From the NCBI GenBank assembly GCA_019312695.1, contig JAFDCT010000177.1:1-8645 (forward strand): a stretch of 8,645 nucleotides of DNA, in the 5' to 3' direction. Below, piece by piece: positions 7,230 through 8,645 of this stretch. The stretch is from Deltaproteobacteria bacterium. GTDB lineage: Bacteria > Desulfobacterota > Desulfobulbia > Desulfobulbales > BM004. Position numbers and translations under genes: made by a program. The notes under the pieces are model-generated. The model saw only the letters and a program-made list of their open reading frames with translations, was not told the DNA's origin and ran no database searches. The stretch's first letter is position 1; every line of letters begins with the position of its first letter.

Positions 7230-7443
7230 CTACTTATACCTAATTACATAAATTCGTGCATTCAGTGAACCTTCTTTGGGGATTAATTTTCTGTTCGATA
7301 GAGTCCAGCCAGTCAAATACTCCAGCAATTTCATATAGTTTTTAAAAGAATTTTATGCCCAGTTCTTTTGCCTTCTGTTCATCAGCAAGCATAAAAACCC
7401 GAGCATCAGGGCCAGGTGCTTGCAGTTTCTGCGCATCATCAAT
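7230..7443 (-). pseudogene. Remnant of a small unrecognised gene between the lipoprotein gene and the terminator
   Basis: No single open frame spans this stretch, but pieces of coding-like sequence follow one another. In the lipoprotein gene's own frame, after TGA and TAG, it reads IDDAQKL...ARVFMLADEQKAKELGIKFF, then TAA (7342-7344), then KLYEIAGVFDWLDSIEQKINP. A jump at the four-G run 7278-7281 would join this to KEGSLNARIYVIRYK and the stop at 7230-7232. In another frame an ATG at 7439 starts a 28-residue peptide (7353-7439) with a basic start and a hydrophobic core (LALMLGFLCLLM), like a signal peptide. At least two frame or stop changes are needed to make one protein. I do not recognise the family. 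The terminator right after it argues that a real gene once ended here. The alternative is chance open frames in a non-coding 3' region. Confidence 0.35.
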
Positions 7444-7446
7444 CTA

Positions 7447-7961
7447 TCAGCTCCACGGGTTGTTTAACTGTGCCACCTTCCATTCATTCCGGGCCATCCT
7501 GAGTACGAGAACATCATCCGTTTCAATTGTTTTGCTTTCCTCAGGAAGTTCTATTGTGAATTGTCCCCTGACCGCAACCTTTACAAACAACACCGGCTCA
7601 TCATTGAGATACTCCTCTTTTTTATCAACGAGCTCGATATGCAGCCCGGAAAAATCAAAGGATGCATGCTCCATGTTTTCCAATACACCTTTGCTCCTGT
7701 TTATTCTACAGGCAAGCTCAATCTGCTCTGCTATCATGGATTGATCTTCCTTCGTGTAATAATAGACAAGTGATTTATCCACCATTGTTTCATTCTTGGC
7801 TATAATTCCTGAATGAAATCCTTTGGGATTTCAACGTTTGAGATGCTGCTGCCGCAACCTGTTATGTATACGAGTCCCAAAAGAATAAATATAAAAAATA
7901 ATACTCTCCGAACCATTGCTGTAAATTTCCCATTCTTGTTCTCCAATAAAGTTGCGCTCAC
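7447..7961 (-). pseudogene. Small lipoprotein gene broken by a one-base frameshift
   Basis: The first part (7961 or 7916 down to the TAG at 7800-7802) encodes a lipoprotein signal peptide: MVRRV, hydrophobic LFFIFILLGLVY, lipobox ITGC, then GSSISNVEIPKDFIQEL. The second part (open from 7830; first ATG at 7785; TGA at 7447-7449) encodes an unrecognised mixed alpha/beta domain (YYYTKEDQSMIAEQIELA...VLFVKVAVRG...DDVLVLRMARNEWKVAQLNNPW). It is about the size of an NTF2-like or other small periplasmic domain, with a closing W-K-V strand. One missing A in the GAATT at 7804-7808 explains the break: with it, the text would read PKDFIQE-IIAKNETMVDKSL. The whole would be about 170 residues, outer-membrane anchored. 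The best start is GTG 7961 (strong Shine-Dalgarno), giving a long basic N-region; ATG 7916 is the alternative. Sequencing error or real decay are both possible. Confidence 0.65.
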
Positions 7962-8297
7962 TTTTTTTCCTCCAGACATCCTTGTTGTTACATGTTACTC
8001 CAAAGAAAAACAGCTCTGTAATATGATAACCGGAAGCATCAAAAAAACCGTTTCACCTTTGGCATTTATATTTGGAAATTCTTCCCGAATTTATTTTTTA
8101 GTGACGTTCTGCTTTCATGAATACGCAGCATGGCACACAAATAAGCCTATATTTTAATATGCATATTCATATAGTTCAGGTGTAATTCTGCACGGAGTGG
8201 CAGTAGGATGCAGGGCACTGAAAAGAAAAGCCCAATAGGATATTACCTGGCGGAGACCAGGCTTGATGGTCAGAATGCAGGAAACAGGAAGCTGTCG
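7962..8297. other. Gene-free spacer of about 340 bp
   Basis: Only very short open frames are present on either strand. It holds the lipoprotein gene's Shine-Dalgarno site (7969-7973), a perfect 12-bp palindrome AATATGCATATT at 8156-8167, and an inverted pair ATGAATACGC (8117-8126) / GCATATTCAT (8161-8170) that pairs with one G-T. A weak 5-bp hairpin (CCTGG/CCAGG, 8246-8261) lacks a T-run, so no good terminator is seen for the response-regulator gene. No RNA gene or riboswitch was recognised. Confidence 0.45.
7969..7973 (-). promoter_or_regulatory. Shine-Dalgarno GGAGG ahead of the lipoprotein gene's GTG start
   Basis: On the - strand GGAGG is followed by seven A residues and then GTG at 7961, an ideal spacing. 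The ATG at 7916 has no comparable site, which favours the GTG start and 15 extra residues before the hydrophobic signal core. Confidence 0.55.
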
Positions 8298-8645
8298 TTA
8301 TTTGGTGTCAAGTTCTGCCAGTCCTTCACGCAGGGCATAAAGTGCTGCCTGGGTCCGGTTGGCCAACTGCAGTTTGTTCAGGATATTGCCGACATGGATC
8401 CGTACTGTCCCTTCTTTGATATTGAGCGTCTTGGCAATTTCATGGTTCGACATGCCCTGGGCAACATTCTTCAGGACCTCCACTTCACGCATACTCAACG
8501 GTTCATCGGTAGGCGGCAGATCAGAGGGCTGGTGCAGTTCCTGGATCACCTTCTGGGCAATGATCGGATGCAGGGAGGATTTCCCCTGGTTAACATCATT
8601 AATAGCCTGCATGAGTTCTTCGGGCGAGGAATCTTTCATCAGGTA
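8298..8645 (-). CDS. NarL/FixJ-family response regulator, C-terminal part (5' end beyond window)
   Basis: The frame is open to the right edge (YLMKDSSPEEL...), so the ATG at 8639 is internal: G-Y-L-x-K-D-x-S-P-E-E-L is the standard last strand and helix of a NarL-type receiver domain, with the conserved Lys. Of the 115 visible residues, roughly the first 20 end the receiver. A linker follows (about 25-45), then a LuxR-type helix-turn-helix: LSMREVEVLKNVAQGMSNHEIA, then TLNIKEGTVRIHVGNILNKL, and a closing helix QAALYALREGL. The phosphorylated Asp is off the window. It would be the DNA-binding partner of a sensor histidine kinase. The target genes are unknown; it lies upstream of the lipoprotein gene on the same strand but about 340 bp away, so co-transcription is uncertain. 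Confidence 0.92.
   Translation of the reverse strand, partial: YLMKDSSPEELMQAINDVNQGKSSLHPIIAQKVIQELHQPSDLPPTDEPLSMREVEVLKNVAQGMSNHEIAKTLNIKEGTVRIHVGNILNKLQLANRTQAALYALREGLAELDTK

Noticed and set aside
7355..7744. 129-residue serine-rich open frame on the + strand
   Set aside because: Low-complexity Ser/Cys composition typical of a mirror of real coding sequence; the - strand protein opposite has a far more natural composition.
7813..8157. 114-residue open frame on the + strand
   Set aside because: It is antisense to the lipoprotein signal-peptide region, which has a lipobox and a strong Shine-Dalgarno on the other strand.
8246..8261. CCTGG/CCAGG hairpin as terminator of the response-regulator gene
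   Set aside because: Only a 5-bp stem and no T-run on either strand.
8171..8297. Possible riboswitch or small RNA in the G-rich spacer
   Set aside because: No conserved core of a known riboswitch class could be recognised and no extended pairing was found.
1..8645. CRISPR array, tRNA/rRNA gene, or insertion sequence
   Set aside because: No regularly spaced repeats, no tRNA- or rRNA-like sequence, and no transposase or paired terminal repeats with target duplications were seen.

Overview
The window looks like a Gram-negative bacterial chromosome segment, most likely from a Desulfobacterota-type anaerobe. The evidence is an RND/MMPL exporter with its periplasmic and outer-membrane partners, a lipoprotein signal peptide, and a polyferredoxin membrane protein joined to a cyclic-nucleotide-binding sensor and an enhancer-binding-protein-like AAA+ region. 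Both the Gram-negative envelope and the redox protein are well supported; the phylum is an inference.

Left half (2-4235, + strand): a compact three-gene envelope operon. It encodes an RND-superfamily (MMPL) transporter missing its first residues at the window edge, a periplasmic LolA-like 'outer membrane lipoprotein-sorting' protein overlapping it by 8 nt, and an outer-membrane beta-barrel protein. Together they would carry a hydrophobic or lipid-like cargo from the inner membrane through the periplasm to the outer membrane. An A/T-rich repeat lies at the start of the barrel gene, and an inverted copy lies just after it.

Middle (4314-6887, - strand, convergent): one long reading frame of about 857 codons, split by a single in-frame amber codon at 5889-5891. 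Before the stop are a cyclic-nucleotide-binding domain and the first part of a sigma-54-activator-type AAA+ domain. After it are the AAA+ lid, about ten membrane helices and a set of Fe-S cysteine motifs. The AAA+ part has lost nearly all of its catalytic and sigma-54-contact motifs and there is no DNA-binding helix-turn-helix. It therefore looks like a pseudo-ATPase linker between a ligand sensor and a membrane redox module, not a transcription factor.

Right part (6888-8645): mostly non-coding or decayed sequence on the - strand. It holds a strong intrinsic terminator (7161-7201), the remains of a small gene just upstream of it (7230-7443), a lipoprotein gene broken by a one-base frameshift (7447-7961), an empty spacer of about 340 bp, and the C-terminal half of a NarL/FixJ-family response regulator that runs off the right edge. 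Three reading-frame breaks fall within about 2 kb (5889-7806). That is either real local gene decay or sequencing error, and this decides how the middle gene should be read.
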